DNA of 64,000 nt from Piezodorus guildinii (GCA_023052935.1 CM041297.1:98602484-98666483); one strand, 5' to 3'. Shown: positions 11,110 through 23,996, counted from the stretch's first letter. Translations and numbers: made by a program. The notes: a model not told the origin generated them from the sequence alone.

Positions 11110-14100
11110 TTTTATATATAGTGTGTTTTTTAGCTAGCAACGCCTCTTTTATTCAAACAAGTTTATTATTCCATTGGGACTTATTTTTAGAATATTTTTT
11201 CTCTTATATTCTATTCTTATGAGAAAAGTTAAAAAGAAAAAAATTTTCTTTTTCTTACTACACTTTAAAACACTTCTTATTACTATTATTCCTTTTTATT
11301 TTTTCATTCTATGACTGTAATTCATTAGATTATAATTTGCTTAGTTTTTCTACATTATCAAGTTATGAATATTATAAAGTTCTAACTGCTTATAATGGCA
11401 ATATTAGCATTTAAATTTAAATTAAAAAAATCATTGATTACATCAAAACAAAAGAAAATTTAGACCTAACAAACCTAGCAGTTCAACGCCTATAGGAATT
11501 GGCTCCCTTCCCTAAAATATTCAAGTAGATCTGCGTTTCGTTTAACTTCTGAAAGACTTGTTTGTTTTATTTCTATTATTTTTTTTTATAATTAAAATTT
11601 AAATAGCTTGTTTCATTTGTGATAAGCAAAGCTTTCCTAAAATTTCAGTTAATTAAAAATATATATTTTAAAAAATTTTAAATCATAAACAGTTCCTTTA
11701 ACGAAGAAGTTTCAGAACGAATAATTACAATATTTTGTCACACGTATAGTTAAAATTAAACTACAAAAATAAAAAATAAATCGTAATAATAATTAAATCA
11801 TCTTGTTTCACCTTTGTAATAGGTTTTAAAATAATAGTGAAAATGGTAAAAAAAAAAAAGAAAAAAAACAACAAAAAAAACGAAAAGATATACGAATCCA
11901 AGTCAAACGGAATACGAAAATTCCTACAAATCTGAAATCGCTCAATCGTGGATTTGAAAGGCAAGATGCTAAAAGATGCCCTATAAGACGAAACGTACAA
12001 GAAGAAGTAGGTCCAAAGACTACAAGTCCCACTGACGATTTTATGACCCCATAAATTAACAGCGAACTCTCCAGGGCCTTCTGTTTTTATACTCCGCTGT
12101 CTAGCCTCACCCTACAATGTAATATACCCGTTCCTCCACTAGTGCTATTATTTTTATATCCGTTATTACTGTAATCGGTTCGGAAACTGGAGTGCGAAAT
12201 ACCGTTAAGCTTTATTTTTTTCCGAAATTTGGTATGATTTATAAAAATGCCTAAACAGGTTATTAAGAACGAGAATGCTCACGGAATCGTAATATCTTGT
12301 CTACTGTGTCATTTTTATTAGGAAAAAAAATCATGATTAACAACTTTACCGTTATTCATCGTGTCGGGATACAACTTAGGATTTAACGTTAATGTAGATT
12401 TAAAATTGACGATAAATTATGATAGATTAACGGTAATACATTTCGTTTGCGTTTTATATATATATATTTTTTTTTTATTGAAACAGAAATAATGCTATTC
12501 CATCAAATAATTATGTGAGTAGTTTATTTCTTTCATGTTTAAATATTAAACTTAAATTTACGTTTTAATAATTTTGGATGCATCGGAAATGCATAAATGA
12601 TAGGATTAAAATATTAAGTCCGTAGTCCGCGGAGGAGATGAAAAAAAAAATGTTTTTTTTTTTCATTGCTGGAGTAGAAAATTATAGACAGTTGGTCGAT
12701 TAGGTTCCTTGTATAATTGTGAGAGTGCTTAGTTAGTGTTATTGTTATTATTAAATGTTTTAGTATTTAAAGTTTTTTTTTTTAAATTTACCTAATTTTA
12801 ACGCACTTTTAATTATTTATTTAAAAAAAAAATTAAATGGCTATTTGTAAACAAATTTAAAGGCTTTTTTAAAGAAAGATTATGCATGAATTAATTAGTA
12901 GACTCTGTTTGTAAAGGGTTCTTCACTAAAAACAAATAAATAAATACTATTTTATTTTATTTTACTTTTTAGAAGTTCTGAAAAATAATTTAAAAGTTTA
13001 ATACTTGTAATTTGAGCCGCTTTTCTGCATAAAATTTTTGAAAACATGTTTTTTTCATTTCGGAAAAATATTAAATAATTTATTCAATTTTTAAATTTTA
13101 ATTTAAGATGTGACCAAGTGAAAACAGTTGTATACAACAAACAAAATTATCTGAACAAAACACGTATAAGATAAAAAAGAAAAAATGAAGTAAGTATAAT
13201 ATTTTTAAGAACATCAGCTCTTCCATCTGTAGACGGCTTAAGATTTAATCTCACCATAGCACTGAGTAAAATTTAAATTCCCAATTATCCCCTCTCCCAT
13301 TTTGACTTTTATTCCAATGAATGCCTTCCGACATGCATCGGACTAGTACCAAAACGGCTGACCCCATTTGCATTTCCTGGCTGTAAAGGAAACATTCAAG
13401 ATGATCTATGGATAGGAAAACTGGCAAGCGACGAGGAGGTCCCAGATGAAGGAAACCAGTCTTCTACGATGGATGGAATTTATCGGTCAATCTGTCGGAG
13501 GAAAAAAAAAAAAAAAAAAAAAAAAAAAACCGGTTCTCCTGGTATCGTAATGGTTCCATTTTAGTTCGTTAACAACAAATCTAGAGGTAAAAACAACAAT
13601 TTGATCTGAAAAGACAAGACCTGATAATCCCAGGCAACAAGGTAGGATGGAGAGGTACCTGTAATTATACGAATATATTCATATCTACGTCTATAATTTA
13701 GTGAAAAAATATTATTCCTCTTTAAACAAACTAAACATTTATCTGAGAAAAAAAATTGTAACACCAATATTAATTTTTTTAAAAATTAAAAATAATTGCT
13801 TTGTGCTAAAAGAGGATATTTTACATCCCTGATTTTCTGTGTGATTGACGAATTAAAATATTTATTCTGAACAATCTCACCACGTTATATTAAAACCAAA
13901 TGTTATTATAACTCTATCCAGATTTGTTTATCTTTGTATAAAAACAAAGATTCATTTGTATTTTTTTTCTTTCAATTCTACAAAGAAAAACTTTTAGCAT
14001 GAAGCAACTAAATTGTTCACACCTAACTGCAAAATATATATAATTATAAAAAAAAAATTTTCAGGTTCTTTATCTGTCATGATTTACGTACACAAACACT

Positions 14101-15182
14101 ATTTCTAAAAAAACAAACAAAAGTGTCAACAAATAAATACATATTAAAAAGTAAGTATATACCTCATAAACTGTTATATGCAGTATGATCCTGATGTTTA
14201 CAAACTATTGTTAATTTGTCAACTTTTGTTTACAAAAAAAAACAACTAGATCAATAACTTACAGAATAGGAGTAAATATTTATTTACTTTTTAAATCACA
14301 ATATTATAGCGGTAGAGGTAGAAAAAAAATACAGATAGAATTTATGAGAAAAAAATTCTAGATGAGTAAATAATAAATTTGAATAGAAATCCAAATCTGA
14401 AAAAGTCGATATAGTATTGTAAATAACAAGTTAAGAAATAAAGTAATGCTAAATTATACACAGAATCAAAACTATAAAAAAATGTGCAAAAAAAAAAAAA
14501 AAAAAAAAAAAAAAATTAAATAGCCTACTGTATGTGAATGGAATAAACTGGTCTTGAGGAAGAGTAGGAATCTTTTTCTTTTTTTTTTTTTTTTCCTTCT
14601 ATCACTGACTTTTTTATAGCCGCTATAACCTTCCTTTTCAATTAAGTACACTGTCGTTATAAGTCAAACCTCTACACAAAATTTATATCGTCCAAAAGTA
14701 TGAAACTAACAAATACTACTAATGCAATAGCTTATTAAAAAAAATACATATATTTTTCAACAAATGTTTATGAGATTTAGAGAAACCTCGGAGCATAGAC
14801 GATTGATAAGGTTTTATATACTATTGTCTAGTATCAGGGCTATTAATGTCGACAATGAGAGATATAACAATTAAATTTAATGGCCGAGATAACGGTAAAT
14901 AGTAAATTTGCTCTATTGTTTGCCGCATTTAACCAGGCTATTTTAAACTTATACCGGACACTTGAACCAGATTCACTCACTATTGTTGAGATGTTTCTCT
15001 TGAGTAATGTTTTAGTTGTATTTTTTTTTTCTTCACTGAATATGTATATGTACAAATTTTTTTAAATATTTTTTTTTTGGTAAATGTAGAAATTTAGCAT
15101 TTTTTAAAAATTTTATTTATCATTTATAACACAATTATTAGTAAATATAAATGACTTTAACTTCCTGACAAAACGTTACTAG
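11107..15182. other. AT-rich intronic stretch of Abd-B
   Basis: By position this is the first intron of Abd-B. It contains long poly-A/T runs (13502-13530, 14489-14515). Two less AT-rich patches, 12000-12130 and 13200-13480, contain TTTATGACCCCATAAA and an octamer-like ATTTGCAT respectively and could be regulatory. No homeobox-encoding exon was found on the minus strand here. Confidence 0.4.
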
Positions 15183-15353
15183 ATGAAGCTGAGAAATGAT
15201 ACTGCAAACGTTTTAATAGAATATTGGATTCCCTTCTCGGGAGCAGCGGTGAGAGGGGACAGAATTATGTCGGAGTTTCTACTGTGTTTCCCTGTCAAGA
15301 AGAATACGGCTAATCCCCAGTCAAATAGCACGAGTCACTTTTTTCACCATTAA
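15183..15353 (+). CDS. Possible small ORF (56 codons), unknown
   Basis: An ATG-to-TAA frame of 56 codons starts MKLRNDTANVLIEYWIPFSG and ends NSTSHFFHH. It lies antisense inside Abd-B intron 1, about 375 bp from the exon. Its base composition is richer in G+C than the flanking intron, which is the only reason to list it. I recognise no domain, and there is no signal peptide or membrane segment. It may be a chance ORF in a conserved non-coding block. Confidence 0.15.
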   Translation: MKLRNDTANVLIEYWIPFSGAAVRGDRIMSEFLLCFPVKKNTANPQSNSTSHFFHH

Positions 15354-15727
15354 CATACTCGCTACACTATTATCATGATAAAAATTTACTATTTATTATA
15401 TTACTTTTTTCTCGTTATTTTGAATTTGTTTCATCGATTTCGGTTGAATTCGAATATAATTTTTAAAATACCATAAACGATATTTTATTTTGTCTTGATT
15501 TATATAATTTAATATGATAAATATTAACTAGGTTTTTGGATATTTTATTCATCATAAACGTTTTAAAATATATACCATCGCTCACTTGTATTGCTATTTC
15601 ACTGAGTCAAAGTCACATTTCCGAGGTTTCACCAATAGAGTCGTAAACATTGTCACTCGTCTAGGAAGCTAAAAGGTACAAAGAACTTTTTTTTTTTAAG
15701 AAAAGGGGTAAAAAGAGAAAGCCTTAC

Positions 15728-16301
15728 CTGGAGGTGGGTACGGGGTGGACGGCACGGGTTCGTGCGGTGGGTAGTTCCTCAAAGGGTACGTGTCGTGGCC
15801 GAACCCCGCGGCAGTCTCGACCATCGCCACCCTCCGTTCCTCGCTGGGCAGGTACGGTGCCTCGACGTGGTGCCGAGAGGAGTAAGGAGAGTAATTGCAC
15901 CAATTCTGGCCGAACTGATGGCACGTCGACACAGCGGGGTCCGTCGACGTACCTGGCGTCACCGACGTCGTGTACTTGTAGTCCTGCGACGCCGGACTCC
16001 AAAAGAGCCCTGTCTTCCTGTCCCTGCCGTCCGGCAGGTTGTAGTACGTCGGCTGGGAGTACTGGTCGTACTCACCAGAGGCGGGGTAATTGGCCCAGTG
16101 GCCATGGTGAGAGTGTCGGATGACACCCGATCCTTCGACGCACTCGTAGCCCAGTCTTTTGGCTGGTATGTGAAGAGGTCCTGACTGGCTGGTGACAGGC
16201 GAAGTAGAGGACGCCGAAGATGTGGTGACTGGCGTAGAGCTGGGCGAAGTCTTGATGGGGGTGAGTGCGGGCTGGTCCTCGTAGACGTTGCCATTCATCA
16301 T
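15728..16301 (-). CDS. Abd-B: Abdominal-B Hox protein, 5' coding exon
   Basis: This exon encodes the first 191 residues, plus one base of the next codon, of the posterior Hox transcription factor Abdominal-B. That protein specifies posterior abdominal and genital segments in arthropods and acts in the nucleus. Diagnostic blocks in order are NVYEDQP (res. 5-11), a Ser/Thr-rich linker (18-40), GPLHIPAKR (41-49), RHSHHGHWANY (62-72), RKTGLFWSP (95-103), STCHQFGQNWCNYSPYSSRHH (125-145), RRVAMVETAAGFGHD (156-170) and EPVPSTPYPPP (181-191). The start is the first of two adjacent ATGs at 16301, and no in-frame ATG lies upstream before a stop. The exon ends CCTCCAG|GTAAGG, a strong donor, in phase 1. 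There is no YPWM hexapeptide, as expected for a posterior Hox protein. The homeobox exon is not in the window. GC content is far above the surroundings. Confidence 0.95.
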
Positions 16302-16363
16302 GGACCACCAGGCGACCCCTGGACCGGTCGGGTCTCGGAGGCAGGCTGGGGTCGCCCCGGCAT
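16298..16363 (-). CDS. Upstream ORF in the Abd-B leader
   Basis: A 21-codon frame begins at an ATG at 16363 (MPGRPQPASETR...) and stops at a TGA (16298-16300) that overlaps the Abd-B start codon as ATGA. If the Abd-B leader includes this position, the uORF could tune translation by termination-reinitiation. It is Pro/Gly-rich with no recognisable domain. Whether it is in the transcript depends on the unknown transcription start. Confidence 0.4.
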   Translation of the reverse strand: MPGRPQPASETRPVQGSPGGP

Positions 16364-16690
16364 TGTCGAACGGAGCGCACCCCTCGGCCAGGTCGCCGAG
16401 AATGAGAATGTTGACGGATGCGGTGAACGGGAGGCGCAGGACCGGGAAAAGAAGAGAGGCCGGAGAATGTTAGTTAACGTGAGGCTACATGCGTGACGAT
16501 CTTTTGTCGAGAGGCTGAGCACACCCGATCGGGGGAAGAGCTAGCGGCGGACTGGCAGGATGGGCCCCCCCTCGGAGCTAGGGGCACGCGCGCGACATCT
16601 TGCGACCACTGCCACAACCAGCTCTCTCTCTCCTCATCAACATAACCACCGCCGAACTGATTTCGTAATTCGGCCCTTCAGCCGTGCCAG
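16302..16690 (-). promoter_or_regulatory. GC-rich leader and likely promoter of Abd-B
   Basis: The block upstream of the Abd-B ATG stays GC- and CpG-rich (for example GGGGCACGCGCGCGAC at about 16580) to about 16670, where sequence becomes AT-rich again. It contains a GAGAGAGAG tract (16621-16632, read on the minus strand), a GAGA-factor type site common at Hox promoters. No convincing TATA box is seen. The exact start site cannot be placed. Confidence 0.5.
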
Positions 16691-19600
16691 ATATCAGCTT
16701 AGAGCTTAAACTATTTATTCGATGTAACTACATCATTGAGCCTATTACCAGCTATTGCGGAGACCTAGTACCTAGTGCCAGTAAGCAAAAAATAACCTTT
16801 GGTTTACTACTTTCGAACCTCCCTTTGTCCCCATGAAAGGTCACTTCCCTGCTATAACCAAAACGACACCTTACAGTCCTACTCTAAGTCAATACCCAGG
16901 GAGGAGTGTGATAAATTCTCAAGATAAGTACAATTGATTACAAACCGTCATAAATTATTATGAGTTTGTGAAGGTGTAATTGTATATAATAGACATTGTA
17001 AATAATTTAAAAAAATATATAAATAAACCTAATTATCCTCTTTGTACTCGATGATTGTAGCAATGTATATTTAACGAAGGAAACCATTCACTGGTTGTAA
17101 AATAAAATAGAACATAAATCAATCGGTTAAACATCTGGTCCATTAGATAACTTTAATTTACCTATATTGTTTTGTTTTTAAATAAATGTATTAGAAATTT
17201 TACTTGCTCCAAGTTTTTACTAAGTTAACTAAGTTGAACAAGAAGTTGGTTGGGATGAGCTTAAAAAAAAAATGAAATAAAACAGACTTAAATTGATTTC
17301 GAAGTATTTTTTATATATTATACAATTTTTAATCCCTTTTCATACCGTTATATATAGTGTTGTTGTTATTTTTTCCCCTAAACCTAATGTGATACGTCCG
17401 GACACAATTAAATTGCCAGTTTATTTTGTGTTTTTTCTCCTCTGGTGCACCCTCAACCAACATATAGATAAATTAATTTTCTAGATCTATCCCATATCCA
17501 CCATTAAAAATAATTATATAATATAGACAGATGATAATAGGATTTTATTTGTATTCATTAACTCTAATTTCACGTCTGTCAATGACTGGTATAGCCAGCC
17601 AGTGAATTAAAAGGCATAATCAGCTCAAGACCAATCTAGGAAGAAGGAAATATTCTCCATTTGTACGTATACTTATATTTTATATAAGTACAACATTTTT
17701 TTAAATAGGCATGTAAAAGAACTTGATGGTTTTCTTATAACATTATTCCTATTTGCGAAGGGATATATTTGTATTGACTTGTACGATCTAAATATTATTG
17801 AGCTAAATTATGTACCTATACTGGTTCTATAGGTCTGTATATTTTAATTAGAATTTAAATACTTTCTCGTGAAATTATCTTTAATTTTAAAATTCGTAGG
17901 ATAATTGACGAATAGCCTAAAATATTTTTGACTGAATGAAATAAAACTCTTACATATAGTTTGTTTTAGCTTACGTAAGTTTTATCCAGTATCATTTTCC
18001 TTAAATATCAAATGTCTCGCCGAAAATGAGGGTTGGAGTCCCAACCTTTGGTTGAGGGTTGTTGTGGGTTCATCATGAACTTCAATGACATTTTTGTCTC
18101 AAATGTCAGAAGCAAAGCTGTGTTTCTGTCAACGGGATCTTAAGATTATTGAGATGAATTCGGTGTTTTCTTTTCATAGTACAGAATAATAATGAATTTT
18201 TTTTGGTCGAAGTTACATTTTTTAAAGCATGGACTAAAGTTTTAGCTGACAGCATATAGAGGTTTTTTTTTTTTTTTTGTTTTTTTAGGTGAGACGGGAA
18301 TATTGATACTGATTAACATCCTTAATAACTCCAATAAGTTAAACATGACGGTTTATAAATCTATTCTAGCTAAATTATTGCATCCAATCATTAGTATTGA
18401 TAATAGAACTTAATAATTTATGATTTTTTTTATTGGTCCTCTCCCAGAACGAAGAATAAAAAATATCATGATTAATTTAAAATATAAATTAATAAGTTCT
18501 AGCTTAATCCATCCCTTGTTGATCCACCACTAATTCTCTTTATTTTATATATTTTTAAATATTTTATTTGGAAACGTGTTTCATTTTCTATTTTACCTCA
18601 TCCTTAAATAAACAAAAAGGGAACAAAAAATCTAATATTTAATTAATCAACACTAATATTTTTCGAATAAATCTTTTTTATTACCTAGCTTAGTTCTAAA
18701 TAAGTATTACTATTACTTTTAAAAACTTCTAATTGATTTATCCAATTAATTAATTGGATAATTAATTTATCTAATTAATGATTAAATTGATTAAATAATT
18801 TTTATGGTACAGCTTGCCGTCCCTTGAATACACATTTAAAATCACAAATAACGTACAAATTTTAACCAGCTTAAGCTAATAGCAAAAGAACAACTTCAAC
18901 AATGAATATAACATCCCATTGATTTTTGTTTTAAATCAATAATATTTGATGAAAATGTTGCACGATAATATTATTGTATTGGTAGTGATCAGAAGTTTTA
19001 AGACAATCTTTTTCTTTTAATTTTTTTTTTTTTTTATTCGTACCTATTACACTCGGAAGTAAAAATAAGGGAATGTTCTGATGGGATTTGTTATTCAGAA
19101 CTTCTTCGACATAGGAAAAGATAGTGCCTGGTTACTAGGCTTCGGTTGTCTTTTAAATTATTAAAGCTCCTTAATTTATTTAAAAACAATAAAAATTAAT
19201 AAAATACTTGACACTATTTCTAGATTCAAATCTGCTTGCTTGGTTTCATCACTAAAAATTAAGTTTTTAGGTTAAGCGTGGGAAAGGCGTAAATCTAAAA
19301 CACATTTCTTTTTTTTTAATGGATTTAAGTTATACTCTCTTATACTTCTCTTCTGATTTTTATATTGTCCGAGATTTCTATTAATTCTGACTCTATAATA
19401 TAATGAGTTCTATATTCATCAGAATCTATGATGTTTTTCTGATTTCAAACAGTAATCTGGTGATAGGATTTATCTTTATAAAATAACTTAAAATATATAC
19501 CTCAATAATATGAATTATTTTCGTATGTATATATATTTTTGTATTGAACTTGGATGATTTTAAGTTTCATAAGTGATTTTAGTTCTAAAAATCCGATTTA

Positions 19601-19997
19601 TTCATGAAAAAATTCTAAAAGAATTATGAAGATTAAAATAAATAAATAACGCTGGACAATATGTGTGGTCTTCCATCCTGTATATTGGCGGTTGCTCTGT
19701 GTAATTCAAACGACAGATTAGAATTCGCGTTGCAACAGTGTGCACTTCCAGCAATAGCAATGTGACAGCGCATATCTAAAACTGACAATATGGCCTTCGC
19801 GCAGACAAGTCAATTTGAAGGAATATTGAACATTAAGGAAGAAGGATTTAAGATGCATTCAGTCATAGTATAACTCCTAGGATTCCAAGTGATATTTGTT
19901 AAGAGAATGTTAATTTAGAAACAAACAAAAACATATGAAAAGTAACATAAAACAGCGTATATCAAACTGCAGAAAAATAATTTATATGATTTACGAG

Positions 19998-20001
<4 letters not shown>
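16691..20001. other. Upstream flank of Abd-B, AT-rich non-coding
   Basis: No exon was recognised. GC-richer patches at 16740-16910, 18010-18160 and 19660-19870 stand out. The first holds GAAAGGTCACTT, a nuclear-receptor half-site-like sequence. At 18739-18760 there is a perfect 22-bp palindrome, with ATTA/TAAT cores repeated through 18810. These could be cis-regulatory, but AT-rich DNA yields such hits by chance. Confidence 0.35.

Positions 20002-20061
<60 letters not shown>
20002..20061. repeat. (TA)n microsatellite
   Basis: About 29 TA units. Confidence 0.95.
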
Positions 20062-20065
<4 letters not shown>

Positions 20066-22184
20066 TTTATTATTATAATTTTTTTTTTATGACATTAATT
20101 AGGTTAATGACTATTTTGCACAAAACTATTTATGAGAGGATTATCACATAAAATATATCTTAAATATCATATATAATCTTATAAAATTAAAAAACATTTA
20201 TCCACTTTTTCACACTGTTACAGAAAAAAAAACTTGAAAAAACCGATAGGACCAAACAATAGCTGCACAGCATAATTAAATGCAATAGCATTAAAAATAG
20301 TAATAACTCGTATTTTTTTAATGGTTATTAACTCTCTAAAATACAAAATAGCCTAATAAAACAAGTTAACAACTTTAATTTTTTTTCTCTCACCTCTTCA
20401 AACAATTTAAAATTACCACTTATTTTTTTTATTTTTGTTAAGCACTTTATTTATTTTTACAACTCTTACCGTATATAAATTAGTTTTATTACAGGATCTG
20501 ATTGATAGTTAAGATACTTTCAATACCAGTCGATCATGTCCTTTTCAGCTGATTTTCGTTTTAAGGAGTTCCAAGTGTTTATGATTATTTATTTATAATT
20601 TTATTTAATAACAATGTGACTAGTTTATATTTTTATTTTTGGTTTTAAATGTTTATTTAATCTTCCAATAATTTTTTCCATCTATATGTTAATAGATAAG
20701 GTGTGAGGTCGCTAAATAGGGGACAGGTCAAATCAATTAATTGTTTCTCACGTATTTTAAGAGAAAAAATTGAATGAATGTAGTAATATGTAGTCGAATT
20801 GTAATATTACCGAATAAAGTTGCTTAAAAAAAACAAAAAAAAAAGCTTTGAAGCTAAATTTAAAAAAAATTGCTTATTTATTATTACAAAAACAAAAACC
20901 TTTCGAATACCTTAATCACTTATAATTATTCTGATGATTACGTGACTACTTAGCACATTAGCACGTACAAGCTAATTGTTATTGTCTAACCAAATTATGG
21001 CTATGAATCACTAATTAATTCGAGAATATCATGAATTATTTATTATTAGAGAATTTTAATGGCACAACGTAGTCGAAGACGTATACCGTAAATCTAATGA
21101 TACGCGATTAATATAACTTTTTTTTTAATTTATAAATCTCACTAAAATATAATCAGCCTAAATAGATTTAACAACCCCTCATGGTATAGATAGCCTACTG
21201 TCCTAAGACTTCTGGCAATTTATATATATAATAATTAGTGGAATTGAACTTCTATTATTTCATGTTAAAATAATTGTAAACGTTGGGCTTTTAATAAATC
21301 ACTATTCTCGATGGTGAACTTAAGAGTTACAATTAATCATTTCGTGTTTTTATATTAAGATAATTATTTATATTTAATATGTGAACTAGCCTCCCTTCAA
21401 TATTTATTATTTTTTATACCATTATTTTGTCTGTATAAAGTTAAAATTTAACAATAAAGTTACATTTCTATTTCGTTAAACTTCATAGTTTTCTTAGCTA
21501 TTCATATTTTATATTAAAATGTTTTGAATTTTTAGAAGTGATACTGAAACATTCTCAATGAGGACTTTTAGAATTAATTTTTCATAATATCGATTGTATT
21601 TCTAAATGATCTGGCGAATCAGAAAACAAGCAACTTTCTAATGAAATATTTAGATAACATTCCGAAACCCTGATAAAAATGATTGTATATATGATTTTAT
21701 AATCGATGAATGTACAAGCTGATAATTAGGGCTAATGAATTAACTTGTAAAATGTATAATTTACTAATATGGTATGATTCTAGATATAAAAACAAATAAT
21801 TGTAAAGAAAGATAATAGAAAATAAGGAATTTATTTAAGTTCTAATTATTACATTAAAATTTTCTTCAAATGTTAAAACATTATCATATTAAATGGTTAT
21901 TTATTTATATCTGTCAGAGGTAAAAAATTGGCAAACAGAAGGAATAACATAGCATCGTTACATTTGAAATCAATTTCATTCGTTATTTGAACGTTTTCGA
22001 AATAACCATTTAGAGGAAAGCACTAACTATGCTCAAGTTTTAAAAATATTTTTAATAAAACAGTTAAAAAGAACTTATCCTGAAAATTAGAAAAACAGTT
22101 ATTCGCTTTACGAATGGAACATCACACACTGTACTATAAAGGATTAATACACTCGACAAGCGATGAATTACACCTACAATGACG

Positions 22185-22185
<1 letters not shown>
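20062..22185. other. AT-rich non-coding stretch
   Basis: No gene, repeat family member or notable inverted repeat was identified. Confidence 0.4.

Positions 22186-22257
<72 letters not shown>
22186..22257. repeat. (TA)n microsatellite
   Basis: About 36 TA units, the longest such tract in the window. Confidence 0.95.
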
Positions 22258-22260
<3 letters not shown>

Positions 22261-22620
22261 GTATTTTTTCAATTTTATTTTTAGATCAATGAAAAGTCTA
22301 ACAAATGATATTATTTCTTTTAAATGAATGTTTAGAACCTGAATCCAAGTCATAATTAAACAGAAAAAAATGATTATTTTTGTAAGCACTGTATAGGTTA
22401 CAAGAATGAAATTTTAAACAAAAATAGTGAGAAACTCAATCTTCCTGATAACTTAAATAATAAAACCATTAAACTTTAATAAGGGTATATATGTATATAT
22501 TGACCTTGAGTACTTTCTTCTATAATTTTTTCATTATTATTATTATTTTGTATTGAAGCATTTGAGAGATATTGAGTTTTACTAATTTCCATTAGCTTTT
22601 ATTTATTATTTCTTACTTTC

Positions 22621-23000
22621 ACTTTCCTATATATTATATATATAGGAAAGGGAAACCATTGCGTTTGTAAAAAGTTTCGAATTCCAGTTTACAACCGAAA
22701 TACACGTTTTAGGCTCCCTTGAGTCCAAAAGACCATCTTCCGCAAAAAGATCTATGTGTTTGTGTAGTAAGTCAAATATAATTAATGCTACCATACTCCC
22801 GTTACAGCAATTTTTTCATAAATATCATGAATTTTGCACCTTTTTACGATTTAAAAAAAAACAAAAAAACACGGCTGTAACGATTTTGATTAAACTCGTT
22901 ATATCGATGTTAAATTTAATAGGCTTTAATACGATGTAGGTTTCATTCTAATCGAAATAATCTGGCTGGGCTTTAATGTCGATTTTTTTGAATTTTCTTC
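22621..23000 (+). repeat. Dispersed repeat family B, copy 1
   Basis: Starts at a palindromic CTTTCCTATATA...TATATAGGAAAG and continues CCATTGCGTTTGTAAA, AGTTTCGAATTCCAGTTT, then AGTCCAAAAGACCATC, GTTACAGCAATTTTTTCAT and ATGAATTTTGCACC. The same order of blocks occurs at 57128-57470, and a short piece (ATTGCGATCGTGAAAATTTT) at 24212-24240. It is non-coding. Confidence 0.6.
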
Positions 23001-23996
23001 CTCTAAAGTACCTTCAAGTTTGTAAAGTGGTCATTGTACATACTTTTATGTTGTTATATTTGTTAAACTAAAAGAAAACTGAACATAATTCTCTAAACTT
23101 TTTAAGTTTAAATTCCTTTTATGGGTCAATTGATTTCAACAACCGAGGAAAGTGAAAGTTGAATTGGCCGCACCAATATTTTTACTCAACCAACAAGCAC
23201 TCTCGTAAAAAATAAAACAATTTAATTTACCAAGATTCTCCTTCTAAAGAAAATACTATTTCTTCTCTAGAACATATAATTACAAAAAATTATACCGCAG
23301 AGCTATCATCAACAAATTTCTCAACTTCTTTGCCGTAACTCCAGACACTAACGTTGCAAACCACTGATCGCCTTCCAACTCTAAGGAACTTCTAGGGTCT
23401 TTAACTGAGATTTAAGGTTCTTACGTAGCTTTCTCCTTCAGAAGACTATCCTCTGTAATTTACTAAGCACCGACCCGGAGAGTGAAGAAACTCGATAGCT
23501 CGCTCAGGGCAACTATCTTATTTTGTTTCTATTTGAAGGAAGAAAAGTTATCGTAAAAGAGAACCATCAAGAAGTTGGACGAAGTCTTTTTTTTTTTTTT
23601 TTAGGACAACAAAAAAAAATAAACTGTAGTGGTACTAAATACAGCAAGCATATTTTTGATGGATTTTTCAGCTGTGAAGAATTCGTATATGTTATATGTA
23701 TTGCTTACATAATTCTGTTTGAATTTTCCTATTTACTAAAATCATTCTATATTATAACCCTTGATAATAGAAAATAAACGATTAGACGCGATATACGTTG
23801 GTATTTTATTAAGGCAGTGTTCATTAACATAATGTAGAATAATTACAAATCTGACAGGACCATTCAAGTTATAAAATATTTTTAACATTTGGTTACTTAA
23901 TTGCTGTTTAATATATACAGAAAGATATGTACTATTTTAACGATGAATAGTCTGATTTTGCATAGAACAATAGACACCATAAAAATTTTTATAGAT
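23001..23996. other. Non-coding, nothing recognised
   Basis: The sequence 23310-23520 is less AT-rich but has no identifiable frame. An 84-codon frame at 23523-23777 is low-complexity and opens on a non-ATG codon. Confidence 0.35.

Noticed and set aside
1..15700. Abd-B homeobox exon within the window
   Set aside because: No minus-strand frame with KIWFQNRRMK-type sequence was found; the exon must lie further left.
15696..16522. Other long frames over the Abd-B exon on both strands
   Set aside because: They are shadows of the GC-rich exon. The strand and frame with Hox motifs explains the region, and the 74- and 102-codon minus frames open on GTG rather than ATG.
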